IMG/VR virus record: IMGVR_UViG_3300007760_000054
Location: 1 to 34,092 of that record
From: a virus
Reading direction: 5' to 3' (one strand)
Length of the DNA stretch: 34,092 nt
Under the pieces are notes generated by a model. That model made no database searches and was not told where the DNA came from. It saw only the letters and a program-made list of their open reading frames with translations. Positions 13,240 to 21,305 of this stretch are shown here, one piece after another. The translations under genes and the position numbers were made by a program. The stretch's first letter is position 1. Each line of letters begins with the position of its first letter.

Positions 13240-15746
13240 TAATAATTCTCCTTTGAAATATAATCAATAAATTTAGTTAAAAATACACGACTCTGTAATT
13301 TGGCTTTACTATGTTTCTTAAATGCTGTGGTCAATCGTCTTTTTGATTCTCCTTTCAAATCATCATCTAAACCACCTGTTTCCAATTCTAAATCAGACCC
13401 ACCTGATAGAACAAAGAATATATCATATCCAGCATGTTCCTCATTAACTAAGTATTTAGACTTTCTAAAATCCTTCATCATTTCATCATATTTTTCAACA
13501 TGCCCATGGTCACGCCTTGAAAAGAAATGAGTTGAAACAGCATTTCTAACATTATATTTACCATTCGCAACGAAAAATCCAACAACATTAACTCTTGGTA
13601 TATTTCCTAATGATCTAATTAAAGAATTAGTCATATTATTATGCTCCGTGCTATACCAGCTAGTTCTATAAACACCTTGACGATCAGAACTAGGAGAAAT
13701 ATATTCAGTGGTATTAGAATATGGATCTTTCAACCTCACATTGACATTAGAATGACAAAAATTTGCAATCTTAGCATCAACATATAGTTTTTCTCTATAA
13801 TATTCCTTTGTCTCATCCGAATCATCATACTGTACATACCCAGAATATCCAATATCAGAAGCATTATGAGCAATTTCATCATCCTCAGTAATTTTGAGAA
13901 TAGAAGTTGCTGAATCACCATCTGTCAAAAGAATCACATTGATAATGGTACTTCTATTATCCTTTCGATACCTCTCCAAATAATCTTTCATTATAATCAA
14001 TGAATCATTAAGAGGTGTACCACACAAAGACCAGTCAGTAGGCACTAAATGTCTTGCATATCCATAATTCAATTCTATACCATAAGCACTCTCTAATCCT
14101 CCATAACTAAATCCATTAGACATAGCATAAAAATATGTCATTGATCTTTCCAATTCTTTGGTAGTCATTCGGGAAGAAAACATATTACGCATAACAAAAT
14201 AGTCCACGTATAAATCATCTACCTCATAATCTTTCTGCTGTAATGGCTTTATAACATCACGATACGCCCCTGGATTATCACTAAAACAATAAACTTCAAA
14301 TGGTATATTAACTTTTTTACAAAATAATACCAATGTCATAGCTTGATGAATAGTGTTACTAATACTAGCATCCATAGATCCAGACCAATCAATTACAAGT
14401 ATCATCGCATGATCTTTACCATCAGGTAAAATTGTAATCCTACGAAATATATCTTCATTATATCGGTATTGGTGAATCTTATTAGTATTCAAAGTACCTG
14501 TTTTGTTAACAGATGCCCTAGCATACTGATCGGCAGATTTTTTCATTTCAAATTCTTTAGCCATAAAATTGACAGAAGAATTAACAGACTTTTTCCAAGA
14601 TTTATAACCATCAACCAAAGCCTGATTATATTGTTCTTTTGAAATGTCATTATCCATCAACGCTCTAACAAACCATTTATCCGTATAAATCTTTTCGTGA
14701 TAATACTCATCCAGATTCGATAAAACGGATGAATAATTCTCTATATACCTATTAGAATCCACCTTAGGGATATTAACAACCATATCTGGTAACATAGTCG
14801 GATCATAACTAGATTCTATAAAATCATCCATAGCATCTTGTGTATCAGACTTAAATTGGTCTTCTAAGTTATTTCTATTTCCTCTACCTCCGACTTTGGA
14901 GTTGTATTTTTTAGATTCCTTTCCCTTTTCATCCTCCATCTCTTGTTTGCCACTTCCTGATTTCTCAGATTGTGTAGACTCTCTAGTATCATCTCCATCA
15001 CGTTCTCTGTCACCATCAGTCCCATCCGAATCGGTGGTATCTTTTTCGTCACCATCAGCAGAATCCGTTCCAGATCCCGAATTAGACTTCTGTGTCTCCT
15101 CTTCCCAGCCATTACAATCACCTCTTTCTTCCATTTGCTGTTGCATTAACATATCATCTGCCATATCAGGTACATCACCCAATACAAACTCATACAAATC
15201 TTTAACTATACCAGCCACATCTTCAAATGTCTCCACCTTTTCTATTCTATCAATCAACTGCTGTTCATCTGGACTAAACTCATATTGTGGTCCTAAAGAA
15301 CCACACTTAAAATGTATATTGATCTTATCAATCAATTTCCTATTAAGGCTTTCAGGATCACCAAACAATCCTTTCTGCAAAAAATCTTTATAGCCATTAT
15401 GAAAGTCTCTCCTTAAACCAGGAAATTTCCGTTTCATTTTCTTTTCAATCCGGGCGTCTTCCACTATATTAAACAAGGTCTTGACACGGCCTGGATGATC
15501 CGAATCAATACCATCGATCTTAGTTTGTAGATCATCCATATCTGTCGGAGTAAACAAGGCATGCCCAACTTCATGCCCTACTAGCATATCATAAACATCC
15601 TCAGGCATAGAGTCCCAAGTAGGGAGTAATAATGTACGATTTTGAACATCAAACATTGCTGTGGAGACATTTCTATGTTCCACTGTAATGTTTTCAGTAG
15701 CCAACAATCTGGCCAATACTTGTTTTTGCTCTTGAGTATACTTCAC
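13239..15746 (-). CDS. CobT-like VWA-domain protein with N-terminal HExxH motif
   Basis: 835 residues from a GTG start with AAGGAGATAAA. An N-terminal helical domain carries HEVGHALF (58-65), a zinc-protease HExxH motif. A Ser/Asp/Glu-rich linker (about 215-285) follows, and then a von Willebrand A domain with the MIDAS sequence DWSGSMDAS at about 451. A later LLTDGDSAT fits the second metal-binding segment. Proteins of this plan are annotated cobT-like or as peptidases in marine T4-like phages and pair with the adjacent AAA+ ATPase (cobS-like), as MoxR/VWA systems do. A true cobaltochelatase role is doubtful; remodelling or proteolysis is more plausible. Confidence 0.85.
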   Translation of the reverse strand: MKYTQEQKQVLARLLATENITVEHRNVSTAMFDVQNRTLLLPTWDSMPEDVYDMLVGHEVGHALFTPTDMDDLQTKIDGIDSDHPGRVKTLFNIVEDARIEKKMKRKFPGLRRDFHNGYKDFLQKGLFGDPESLNRKLIDKINIHFKCGSLGPQYEFSPDEQQLIDRIEKVETFEDVAGIVKDLYEFVLGDVPDMADDMLMQQQMEERGDCNGWEEETQKSNSGSGTDSADGDEKDTTDSDGTDGDRERDGDDTRESTQSEKSGSGKQEMEDEKGKESKKYNSKVGGRGNRNNLEDQFKSDTQDAMDDFIESSYDPTMLPDMVVNIPKVDSNRYIENYSSVLSNLDEYYHEKIYTDKWFVRALMDNDISKEQYNQALVDGYKSWKKSVNSSVNFMAKEFEMKKSADQYARASVNKTGTLNTNKIHQYRYNEDIFRRITILPDGKDHAMILVIDWSGSMDASISNTIHQAMTLVLFCKKVNIPFEVYCFSDNPGAYRDVIKPLQQKDYEVDDLYVDYFVMRNMFSSRMTTKELERSMTYFYAMSNGFSYGGLESAYGIELNYGYARHLVPTDWSLCGTPLNDSLIIMKDYLERYRKDNRSTIINVILLTDGDSATSILKITEDDEIAHNASDIGYSGYVQYDDSDETKEYYREKLYVDAKIANFCHSNVNVRLKDPYSNTTEYISPSSDRQGVYRTSWYSTEHNNMTNSLIRSLGNIPRVNVVGFFVANGKYNVRNAVSTHFFSRRDHGHVEKYDEMMKDFRKSKYLVNEEHAGYDIFFVLSGGSDLELETGGLDDDLKGESKRRLTTAFKKHSKAKLQSRVFLTKFIDYISKENY

Positions 15747-15755
15747 TTTATCTCC

Positions 15756-15815
15756 TTATGGAAGGTTCATTCCTTGGCCCATTGATATATCTTGCTTTTG
15801 TTTCGCCCGAAACAT
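15756..15815 (-). CDS. Possible 19-residue leader-type ORF
   Basis: MFRAKQKQDISMGQGMNLP, lying in the 84-nt gap between the AAA+ and VWA genes and ending just before the VWA gene's RBS. The ATG has no clear RBS. It may be a real tiny gene or a coincidence. Confidence 0.25.
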   Translation of the reverse strand: MFRAKQKQDISMGQGMNLP

Positions 15816-15821
15816 TTTTTT
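15799..15821 (+). terminator. Terminator-like hairpin on the plus strand
   Basis: TGTTTC-GCCC-GAAACA followed by seven T on the plus strand, that is, antisense to all genes here. It could stop antisense transcription. On the minus strand the same hairpin has A-run before and no T-run after. Confidence 0.45.
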
Positions 15822-15830
15822 GTCCAGATC

Positions 15831-17057
15831 TCAAAATGGTACTTCTTCAGTCTGTTCCTCTTCAACTGGCTTTTCTTCAAGTTTGGAATAAAGATCACTC
15901 AATGCGGCCTTCGTATCATCATCAAATCTTGAGATACAAACATTGATGGCCTTATCTTCCTTTCCAAATATCTTAAACGCATTAACAATATGAACAAGGC
16001 GGCGAGTTGAAATTACTTCATCAAGACCACCATCATCATAAGTTTTACGAACAATGTCAGCCCAATTAACAAGCCGATCCAAAAACTTATCATCATATTC
16101 CAACTCCTTCAATTCTAATCTTAAAATTTTCTTTTCAGTAACGGCTGTAGGATAGGACTGCTCTAACGTAATAGCGAATCTTTCAAGAAACGCCTCATTA
16201 AGAATGTTAGTTCCAATGAATTGACCATGCTCCGACCCTTTACCCTTTGTGTTAGCAGTAGCAATAACATTGAAACCAGGTTTGGGTTTAACCCACCGAT
16301 TAACTTTTTTAAGATAGACACCTGAACCCTCCAATACGGGTTGCAAACACATAATTTTATTTGATGCTAAATCAATTTCATCTAGGAGAAGTATTGCACC
16401 TCTCTCCATAGCATCTACTACTGGACCATTGTGCCAGACAGTATTGCCGTTAATCAATCTAAAACCACCAAGCAAATCATCTTCATCCGTTTCAATAGTA
16501 ATGTTAGCACGAACCAATTCTCTATTTGATCTGGCACAAGCCTGATCAACCATCAACGTTTTACCGTTACCAGAAAGACCTGTAATAAAAACAGGATAAA
16601 ATATCTCCGATTTGATTATACTAAGAATATCTTTAGAATTTCCAAATGGAACATACTTCTCAGATTTATCAGGAACTAAATTTACATCCTCTTTTGGTAT
16701 TTCCACTATTTCTGCCTGTTGTTGAGATTCTTCAACTACTTGTGGAACTATTTTTGTAGTAACTGGCATTTGTCCTTTTTTCATTGGTACAATGTTATTA
16801 TAAGTTTCTAATGGAAAATCTCCATTAATTCCTTCGACACCTTCTTTCGCTTTTAATGCTTCTGGCAATTTACCATCGATAGGTAATTTATACAAACCAG
16901 CAGATGTTCTAAATTCAGGTCTTTGAATCCAACCCGGTTTTTTAACATCATAAGTATCTGTAATAACTTGCAATTCAGCTTTGGTTAATTCATCTTTATC
17001 ATAATGACTATAAGCACATTTAACAAAGGTCATATGATTGTGATTCAAAGATTTCAT
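15831..17057 (-). CDS. AAA+ ATPase, CobS/MoxR-like
   Basis: 408 residues. Residues 1-140 form an N-terminal extension. Walker A is GLSGNGKT (160-167), Walker B ILLLDEID (222-229), sensor-1 ATANT (266-270) and an arginine finger at LERF (Arg293). The C-terminal tail is acidic (EEKPVEEEQTEEVPF). This is the CobS type known from T4-like marine phages and partners the VWA protein downstream. A 41-nt element (17081-17121) puts its start codon about 22 nt after the predicted transcription start. Confidence 0.9.
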   Translation of the reverse strand: MKSLNHNHMTFVKCAYSHYDKDELTKAELQVITDTYDVKKPGWIQRPEFRTSAGLYKLPIDGKLPEALKAKEGVEGINGDFPLETYNNIVPMKKGQMPVTTKIVPQVVEESQQQAEIVEIPKEDVNLVPDKSEKYVPFGNSKDILSIIKSEIFYPVFITGLSGNGKTLMVDQACARSNRELVRANITIETDEDDLLGGFRLINGNTVWHNGPVVDAMERGAILLLDEIDLASNKIMCLQPVLEGSGVYLKKVNRWVKPKPGFNVIATANTKGKGSEHGQFIGTNILNEAFLERFAITLEQSYPTAVTEKKILRLELKELEYDDKFLDRLVNWADIVRKTYDDGGLDEVISTRRLVHIVNAFKIFGKEDKAINVCISRFDDDTKAALSDLYSKLEEKPVEEEQTEEVPF

Positions 17058-17080
17058 TCTTAATTATTCTCCATTTAGTT

Positions 17081-17121
17081 GCTATATTATAATTATCGAC
17101 AGTTATGCCGAAAACTTTAGC
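17081..17121 (-). promoter_or_regulatory. 41-nt promoter element (copy 2) for the AAA+ gene
   Basis: Minus strand, 5' to 3': GCTAAAGTTTTCGGC, variable 6 nt, TGTCGATAAT, TATAAT, ATAGC. The -10 TATAAT and a -35-like GTTTTC are 18 nt apart. Ten copies in the window keep identical length and spacing, and seven lie 10-35 nt before a start codon. GTCGATAAT between the boxes is nearly invariant, so a dedicated activator or specialised holoenzyme is likely. Confidence 0.8.
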
Positions 17122-17122
17122 T

Positions 17123-17320
17123 TTATTTTTTATCTAAATCAATTACAGTTGAAGCGTCTAATAAGGTTAGGCTATCACGTTCCTCATTCCAATCCTCAAC
17201 CTTAACGAAATACTCAACTATTCTATCCATTGTAATTGGTTGTTCAGATTCCAAGTCATAAATAAAAGGTTCAGTATTCCTAAACTCCACCAATAAACTT
17301 TGTTTATAAATTCTAGCCAT
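17123..17320 (-). CDS. Small acidic protein, unknown
   Basis: 65 residues from the ATG at 17320 (TGATG overlap with the previous stop; RBS AAGGTGAGGG). Segments MARIYKQSLLVEFRNTEPF and DWNEERDSLTLLDASTV; probably a small alpha/beta fold. Not recognised. Confidence 0.65.
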   Translation of the reverse strand: MARIYKQSLLVEFRNTEPFIYDLESEQPITMDRIVEYFVKVEDWNEERDSLTLLDASTVIDLDKK

Positions 17321-17681
17321 CACCCTCACCTTGATTAAAAGTTTTACGCATATCTTCCTGACGACTATATTCTATAAAATCATCATAGGTCTTATTTAAT
17401 TCATCAACATAAGCCTGTTTTGAGGTTTTTTTATCTTCATTTATAATAATATCTACATTTTCCTGATTTATAACTGTTTCACCAGTTGAATCATTATCAT
17501 TAACTATATCACTCACTAAGGAATCTATAGTTTCTGTATAAGAATCAATCTTATCCACGTACTTCATTATAGAATATGTATCTGCATCATTACCTAATTC
17601 ACATAAATCAACAGCCTCAGTAGCTAATTCATAAATTTGACTAAAACAGTATTTAGCAATACCAATCTTAACATCTACCAT
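17313..17681 (-). CDS. Acidic small protein, unknown
   Basis: 122 residues from the ATG at 17681, preceded by GGAGGAGATAGTATA; the upstream in-frame ATG (17708) is too close to the predicted transcription start. Acidic and helical, rich in Asp/Glu/Thr (ELGNDADTYSIMKYVDKIDSY). First gene of the promoter at 17713-17742. Confidence 0.7.
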   Translation of the reverse strand: MVDVKIGIAKYCFSQIYELATEAVDLCELGNDADTYSIMKYVDKIDSYTETIDSLVSDIVNDNDSTGETVINQENVDIIINEDKKTSKQAYVDELNKTYDDFIEYSRQEDMRKTFNQGEGDG

Positions 17682-17712
17682 TATACTATCTCCTCCAGCG
17701 TAGGACATCTAT

Positions 17713-17742
17713 ATTATAACATTTTTAACCAGCCCCTGTCAA
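17713..17742 (-). promoter_or_regulatory. Extended -10 sigma70 promoter for the 122-aa gene
   Basis: AGCC-TTGACA (17742-17737), 18-nt spacer, TGT-TATAAT (17718-17713), ATAG after it. Same class as the sites at 3994, 8905 and 11937. Predicted start about 25 nt before the ATG. Confidence 0.88.
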
Positions 17743-17744
17743 GG

Positions 17745-17918
17745 CTAATTTCGTGGATACTTAAATCCAATCGTCTTTTTTTCCTGTAACTTCTCTACTA
17801 CTTTGGTTAATTCACCACCCCACACATCACTAGGGATAACATCCCAAAGATTAACCCCGATCGCATGGGATACTTTGGTAATTCTCCTAATAATCTTATT
17901 CCTTTTCTTAGTTTTCAT
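17745..17918 (-). CDS. Small basic protein, unknown
   Basis: 57 residues from the ATG at 17918, overlapping the previous stop. N-terminus strongly basic (MKTKKRNKIIRRITK), then a region with DVIPSDVWGGELTKVVEKL. Ends 2 nt before the next promoter's -35. Not recognised. Confidence 0.55.
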   Translation of the reverse strand: MKTKKRNKIIRRITKVSHAIGVNLWDVIPSDVWGGELTKVVEKLQEKKTIGFKYPRN

Positions 17919-18108
17919 CATCATCATCCAATTCATCTAACCAAGCTATTATGGAATCTTCAGCATCAGAACACCATTGAATTAAATCATGTGATCCAAT
18001 GATATTGGCCCATAAAAATACTAAATCCAAAAAAAACCTAACAGAATAAAGAAAAAATAATCCTGTTAAAAAGGTTATATGGAATAACAACCATTGTATA
18101 AATTTCAT
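17908..18108 (-). CDS. Small membrane protein
   Basis: 66 residues from the ATG at 18108 (ATGA overlap; RBS GGGGA). Two adjacent hydrophobic stretches (about 3-20 and 24-40) and an acidic tail ending DELDDDDEN. Not recognised. Confidence 0.55.
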   Translation of the reverse strand: MKFIQWLLFHITFLTGLFFLYSVRFFLDLVFLWANIIGSHDLIQWCSDAEDSIIAWLDELDDDDEN

Positions 18109-18263
18109 TCCCCATTTGCCCATTCCTGTAGTCGTTGAAATAACTTTTCAGCAGATTCAGGAGAAAAAATAGAATATAATCCTATCAAAGAAACACACAA
18201 AGTACCACAGATCATTCCCAATACTGCAATAAAACCTTTTATGGCATCAAATATCAATCCCAT
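18105..18263 (-). CDS. Small membrane protein
   Basis: 52 residues: MGLIFDAIKGFIAVLGMICG..., one membrane helix (about 9-33) and a short polar C-terminus. Overlaps both neighbours by a few bases, as is usual in this cluster. Not recognised. Confidence 0.55.
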   Translation of the reverse strand: MGLIFDAIKGFIAVLGMICGTLCVSLIGLYSIFSPESAEKLFQRLQEWANGE

Positions 18264-18490
18264 AAGTTATCCTCCTCATCTAAATCATAGATTATTTCAT
18301 TTATATCTATTTTTGGCGGATTTTCATCCAATTCTGCAATTTGATCCAAATCAGTAACGATGTCAATTAGATCTTCCAACATTTCTTCTAGTTTTTGGGA
18401 ATTGGTACCACTTAATTCAGTAGTAAATTCCTCTAAAATCTCTGAAATTCTAGAGGAAACCATAGTTAGGGAATCAATTAAATCGGACAT
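18254..18490 (-). CDS. Acidic helical small protein
   Basis: 78 residues from the ATG at 18490 (RBS GAGAAATAAA); the longer frame upstream overlaps the previous gene. Rich in Leu/Glu/Asp (EEMLEDLIDIVTDLDQIAEL), pI clearly low. Not recognised; acidic proteins of this kind sometimes mimic DNA, but no evidence here. Confidence 0.65.
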   Translation of the reverse strand: MSDLIDSLTMVSSRISEILEEFTTELSGTNSQKLEEMLEDLIDIVTDLDQIAELDENPPKIDINEIIYDLDEEDNLWD

Positions 18491-18491
18491 T

Positions 18492-18698
18492 TTATTTCTC
18501 CGAGTCAAAAGGTTCATCAAAATGGATTTCATATAAATCTTCAATTTCTTCATCCGACATATTTCTATAGCCTTGACAACCATCCATTAGAATGTCATAA
18601 ATATCACTCCACTGTATATTTTCATATTCGGCATCACATAACATATCCCGCATAATTTGGTATTTGGTACTGTTATCATGGACATCTGTAGTTAACAT
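18492..18698 (-). CDS. Acidic small protein, unknown
   Basis: 68 residues, Asp/Glu/Tyr-rich (NIQWSDIYDILMDGCQGYRN, then SDEEIEDLYEIHFDE). The C-terminal half resembles the C-terminus of its upstream neighbour 18692-18919 in layout (SxDEIxxLYE against SEDELYEEIE), which may mean a distant duplication. Not recognised. Confidence 0.65.
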   Translation of the reverse strand: MLTTDVHDNSTKYQIMRDMLCDAEYENIQWSDIYDILMDGCQGYRNMSDEEIEDLYEIHFDEPFDSEK

Positions 18699-18919
18699 TC
18701 TATAATCTCCTGTTGGTCAAAAATATATCCAAAGCCCCATTTTTCAATTTCTTCGTATAATTCATCTTCGGACAAAGTTTTTAGGTGTTCAAACATGGTA
18801 GATCTAAATGTTTCCAATAAATCTTTATAATCCATATTAGAAAGTAGAGCTTCCACATATTCTAATCGTAATTTATCAAGATCAATTTCCCTTTCAGTTG
18901 GAATTGCTAAATCAAACAT
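18692..18919 (-). CDS. Acidic small protein, unknown
   Basis: 75 residues (MFDLAIPTEREIDLDKLRL...). Helical, acidic, ends GFGYIFDQQEIIEC. Start codon 12 nt after promoter element copy 3, so it may be translated from a very short leader. Not recognised. Confidence 0.65.
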   Translation of the reverse strand: MFDLAIPTEREIDLDKLRLEYVEALLSNMDYKDLLETFRSTMFEHLKTLSEDELYEEIEKWGFGYIFDQQEIIEC

Positions 18920-18920
18920 C

Positions 18921-19154
18921 TTAATCTCCGCTTATATTATTATTATCGACAGTTTCATCGGAAACTTTAGTTAAATTTTGAAACTTTTTTTCGATTTCCG
19001 TTACTGAATCAACGTACGGCCTAATAGTGGAAGTTTCAAACAAATCATCAGCCATTTCCATGCCTTGAGCAATTGCTTGACTTTCAGTATCGGCACTTAC
19101 TGTAATATAACAAGGCCAAATTATTCTTACCGCATATTTTTTAAGCTCGGACAT
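18921..19154 (-). CDS. Small protein, unknown; 3' end carries a promoter element
   Basis: 77 residues. The core AVRIIWPCYITVSADTESQA suggests a small ferredoxin-like alpha/beta fold. The last ~17 codons (LTKVSDETVDNNNISGD) coincide with promoter element copy 3. Stop is 1 nt before the next gene's ATG region. Not recognised. Confidence 0.65.
   Translation of the reverse strand: MSELKKYAVRIIWPCYITVSADTESQAIAQGMEMADDLFETSTIRPYVDSVTEIEKKFQNLTKVSDETVDNNNISGD
18931..18971 (-). promoter_or_regulatory. 41-nt promoter element (copy 3), overlapping a CDS end
   Basis: Same spacing as copy 2, with -10 variant TAATAT and upstream CTAAAGTTTCCG. It lies in the last codons of 18921-19154 and just before the start of 18692-18919. 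Confidence 0.6.
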
Positions 19155-19338
19155 CTAAATTACTCCCCCACTTTTTGTCTGCTAGTGGATGACTTTTATT
19201 TTTTCTCGGATCTAAGGCATTTTTCATAGAATCTGTAACTGCCTCAACCCTTTGTACACGTTTTGCTGCCTGTACTTCCATATAGGCACGATAATAATCA
19301 TATATATCCATTGTTTGGACACCATATGTGTTAATCAT
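19141..19338 (-). CDS. Small protein, unknown
   Basis: 65 residues: MINTYGVQTMDIYDYYRAYMEVQAAKR..., helical with a basic C-terminus (DPRKNKSHPLADKKW). Overlaps both neighbours by 8-14 nt. Not recognised. Confidence 0.6.
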   Translation of the reverse strand: MINTYGVQTMDIYDYYRAYMEVQAAKRVQRVEAVTDSMKNALDPRKNKSHPLADKKWGSNLDVRA

Positions 19339-19510
19339 CTAATTTTTCCATATTATCAACTACGATTTGACATAAATCGTCCTTAAATTTTTCATATACC
19401 GTGTAGTATTCGATATTTTCGTTTAATGATTCAAAATAGGATAGAATATCTTCCTGAATCTGTTCTGAAATTTCTGCTACTGAGTATTGATATGGGATAT
19501 TAACTTTCAT
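19331..19510 (-). CDS. Small acidic protein, unknown
   Basis: 59 residues (MKVNIPYQYSVAEISEQIQE..., ending DNMEKLDD). Helical, Tyr/Glu-rich. Overlaps its neighbours by 8-11 nt in the coupled style of this cluster. Not recognised. Confidence 0.6.
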   Translation of the reverse strand: MKVNIPYQYSVAEISEQIQEDILSYFESLNENIEYYTVYEKFKDDLCQIVVDNMEKLDD

Positions 19511-19679
19511 AATAAATCCTTTTCATTTGTTTCCATAAGCTACCATCAACTATGGGTCCTGTCATAATATACAAGCCCCATATACCAAGGAAAAGAGCCG
19601 GGATATTACCCAAACTAGCCAGCACGTTAAAAATAAACGCAAGTAACGCAATGGAACCTCCTAAAAAGTATCTAAGCAT
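19500..19679 (-). CDS. Small membrane protein
   Basis: 59 residues from the ATG at 19679 (start-stop overlap with the previous gene; a start at 19694 is also possible). Two hydrophobic helices (MLRYFLGGSIALLAFIFNVL and the ALFLGIWGLYIM region) and a polar end. Not recognised. Confidence 0.5.
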   Translation of the reverse strand: MLRYFLGGSIALLAFIFNVLASLGNIPALFLGIWGLYIMTGPIVDGSLWKQMKRIYYES

Positions 19680-19821
19680 CAGTTGAATTGGCATTAGGTG
19701 AATAAATCTTTTGACATTTATTCATACCTTGCATAAAACCATTAAAATGTCCTATAGTATACGCCATTACACCTGTCGTAACTATAATAATACCCATAAT
19801 TATCATTTGTGCTATATCCAT
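19672..19821 (-). CDS. Small single-helix membrane protein
   Basis: 49 residues, MDIAQMIIMGIIIVTTGVMA helix followed by a short polar tail with one Cys. RBS GGAGGGAGAGGA in the end of the preceding gene. Not recognised. Confidence 0.55.
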   Translation of the reverse strand: MDIAQMIIMGIIIVTTGVMAYTIGHFNGFMQGMNKCQKIYSPNANSTDA

Positions 19822-19823
19822 TA

Positions 19824-19997
19824 CTATCCTCTCCCTCCACCTAGAAAATGTTCGCTAATCCACTTCACAATTTTTTCCCATGTTGTTAATTTCTTAATCG
19901 GTTTACGTTTTTTACCCCTCTGTTTCAATGTAAGACCAGTAGGCAAAGGAGCCTCATCTATTTTTTGGTCAAATGTTTTCTTTCGTACAAATTTCAC
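19824..19997 (-). CDS. Small basic protein, unknown
   Basis: 57 residues from a GTG start with RBS AGGAGG. Very basic (RKKTFDQK at the start; KQRGKKRKPIKKLTTWEKI in the middle), ending Gly-rich. Probably nucleic-acid binding by charge only. Confidence 0.55.
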   Translation of the reverse strand: MKFVRKKTFDQKIDEAPLPTGLTLKQRGKKRKPIKKLTTWEKIVKWISEHFLGGGRG

Positions 19998-20016
19998 CTT
20001 ATACCTCCTATCTTAA

Positions 20017-20232
20017 TTAAATACCAAACACATCATCCTGGCATGATTGGCAGAGGCCAGAAATTTGATATTCTTTAATTGATATATCGTCCTTAAAATC
20101 TGCTTCCACAATATCATTAGTATCGCAGGTCATACAGGAGCCAGCCATAATCGTAGCCGGTCTACTTTTCCCAAAGATTTTAGCTAATTCTAATTCCAAT
20201 TCCGATCTTTTTTGTGTAGGTACGATTCCCAT
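20017..20232 (-). CDS. Small zinc-binding protein, unknown
   Basis: 71 residues from the ATG at 20232 (GGAGG RBS). Residues 1-30 helical (KRSELELELAKIFGKSRP), then CMTC and CQSC about 25 residues apart, a likely zinc knuckle pair. Not recognised further. Confidence 0.7.
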   Translation of the reverse strand: MGIVPTQKRSELELELAKIFGKSRPATIMAGSCMTCDTNDIVEADFKDDISIKEYQISGLCQSCQDDVFGI

Positions 20233-20233
20233 C

Positions 20234-20335
20234 TTATTTTCCTCCTGTATCATGTCCATTCTTAACAATTACAACCACTGCCGCTACTGACGATACTATC
20301 CAAACCGCTATACAAACTACTATCACTGGATCCAT
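20234..20335 (-). CDS. Tiny membrane protein
   Basis: 33 residues, one membrane helix (MDPVIVVCIAVWIVSSVAAV...) and a short polar tail. TAATG overlap with the gene before it, and its own end carries the RBS of the next gene. Confidence 0.5.
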   Translation of the reverse strand: MDPVIVVCIAVWIVSSVAAVVVIVKNGHDTGGK

Positions 20336-20559
20336 TATTCTGCCTTATATCCTAAATCCGTTGCAATATCTACTATTTCTGAGGTTATAATTTCATGAAT
20401 ACCATCAAAACTATATTCCTCAGTCTTATCAACTATCGTTTTCCACTGTTCATCTGTAAAATTATACTCAAAGTAGGAATCCTTATCCCACCATAAAGCT
20501 ACAATTTCATCATTTGGTTTGTAACCATCCAAATACTTTCGTAAATCCTTAACTGTCAT
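20335..20559 (-). CDS. Small acidic protein, unknown
   Basis: 74 residues: MTVKDLRKYLDGYKPNDEIV, a pattern common in small phage proteins of this kind (KELIE.L...P.D.EV), then acidic helices. Starts one base into the previous stop. Confidence 0.65.
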   Translation of the reverse strand: MTVKDLRKYLDGYKPNDEIVALWWDKDSYFEYNFTDEQWKTIVDKTEEYSFDGIHEIITSEIVDIATDLGYKAE

Positions 20560-21305
20560 TAAGCGGCCCTCTCAATTTGTAATAATTCCCTAGAGGTATT
20601 ATACTTTTTGGCACCATGATACTTATATACCACTACCGGTACATCCGGATCCCAACATGCCCTACAATCACCACAAGAATTTTTTTGACTAGATGCCGGA
20701 CAGAAAAACCAATCCTCTTCGTCCTTCATTTTATCAAACTTTTCCGTAGTATAAGTGGTACTAGACCATTCATATTTATCAGATTTAAGGACTGTATCTT
20801 TCATGGGTGCCGATACCCGAATTATCATATTATTTGGAGGCTCTGCCACCTTTAGATAATCCTGATATATCTGATATTCTTTAGTAGGAACCCAGAAATT
20901 TATATGGGTACAAGCATATGCCACAGTGGCAATATCCATTAGCATTTTTAGTGATTGAATGTCACCACTATCAAAAAATCTAAAGAATGGTTCCTTAGCC
21001 ATCACTGTGCTTTCATGGAAAAAATGGATCATGGATTGAACCCACAGTAATGGATCTTTAATGTAGGCTTGGTGCCGACGTTCATAAGCATTTTGAGTAT
21101 TTTCCCAAATGTATGCACCACTGTCGGCATAGCACCCATGACAGGTGCTACCTTCAACGTCAATAAGTTGGGAGCCAGTGATACAATAATCAATTGGAAT
21201 TCCCCAAGACAATCCAGGCATTTTACTTGGATCACTGAATTGTCCAACATTTTCTTTACAATCTTTAATTGTAAGTTTAGCTAGGTTACCATTCGGTAGT
21301 CCCAT
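20559..21305 (-). CDS. Gp88-family cysteine protein
   Basis: 248 residues. TCHGCYAD (Cys55, Cys58), then FFRFFDSGDIQS (108-118) and THINFWVPTKE match the pattern of the phage Gp88 family (TCPxxC..CYA, FR...SGD, FW..T). A C-terminal Cys cluster (Cys202, 211, 214, 217; NSCGDCRACWDP) probably completes a metal or Fe-S site. The biochemical role of the family is not established to my knowledge. It is the largest gene of the small-gene cluster. Confidence 0.75.
   Translation of the reverse strand: MGLPNGNLAKLTIKDCKENVGQFSDPSKMPGLSWGIPIDYCITGSQLIDVEGSTCHGCYADSGAYIWENTQNAYERRHQAYIKDPLLWVQSMIHFFHESTVMAKEPFFRFFDSGDIQSLKMLMDIATVAYACTHINFWVPTKEYQIYQDYLKVAEPPNNMIIRVSAPMKDTVLKSDKYEWSSTTYTTEKFDKMKDEEDWFFCPASSQKNSCGDCRACWDPDVPVVVYKYHGAKKYNTSRELLQIERAA

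Noticed and set aside
14896-15393. 165-residue plus-strand ORF opposite the VWA gene
   Set aside because: Ser/Cys/Pro-rich antisense of the acidic linker and helices of the VWA protein; a shadow frame.
13239-17057. Literal cobaltochelatase (cobalamin synthesis) function for the cobS/cobT-like pair
   Set aside because: No cobalamin genes are present, CobN is absent, and the HExxH motif and linker differ; only the AAA+/VWA architecture supports the name.
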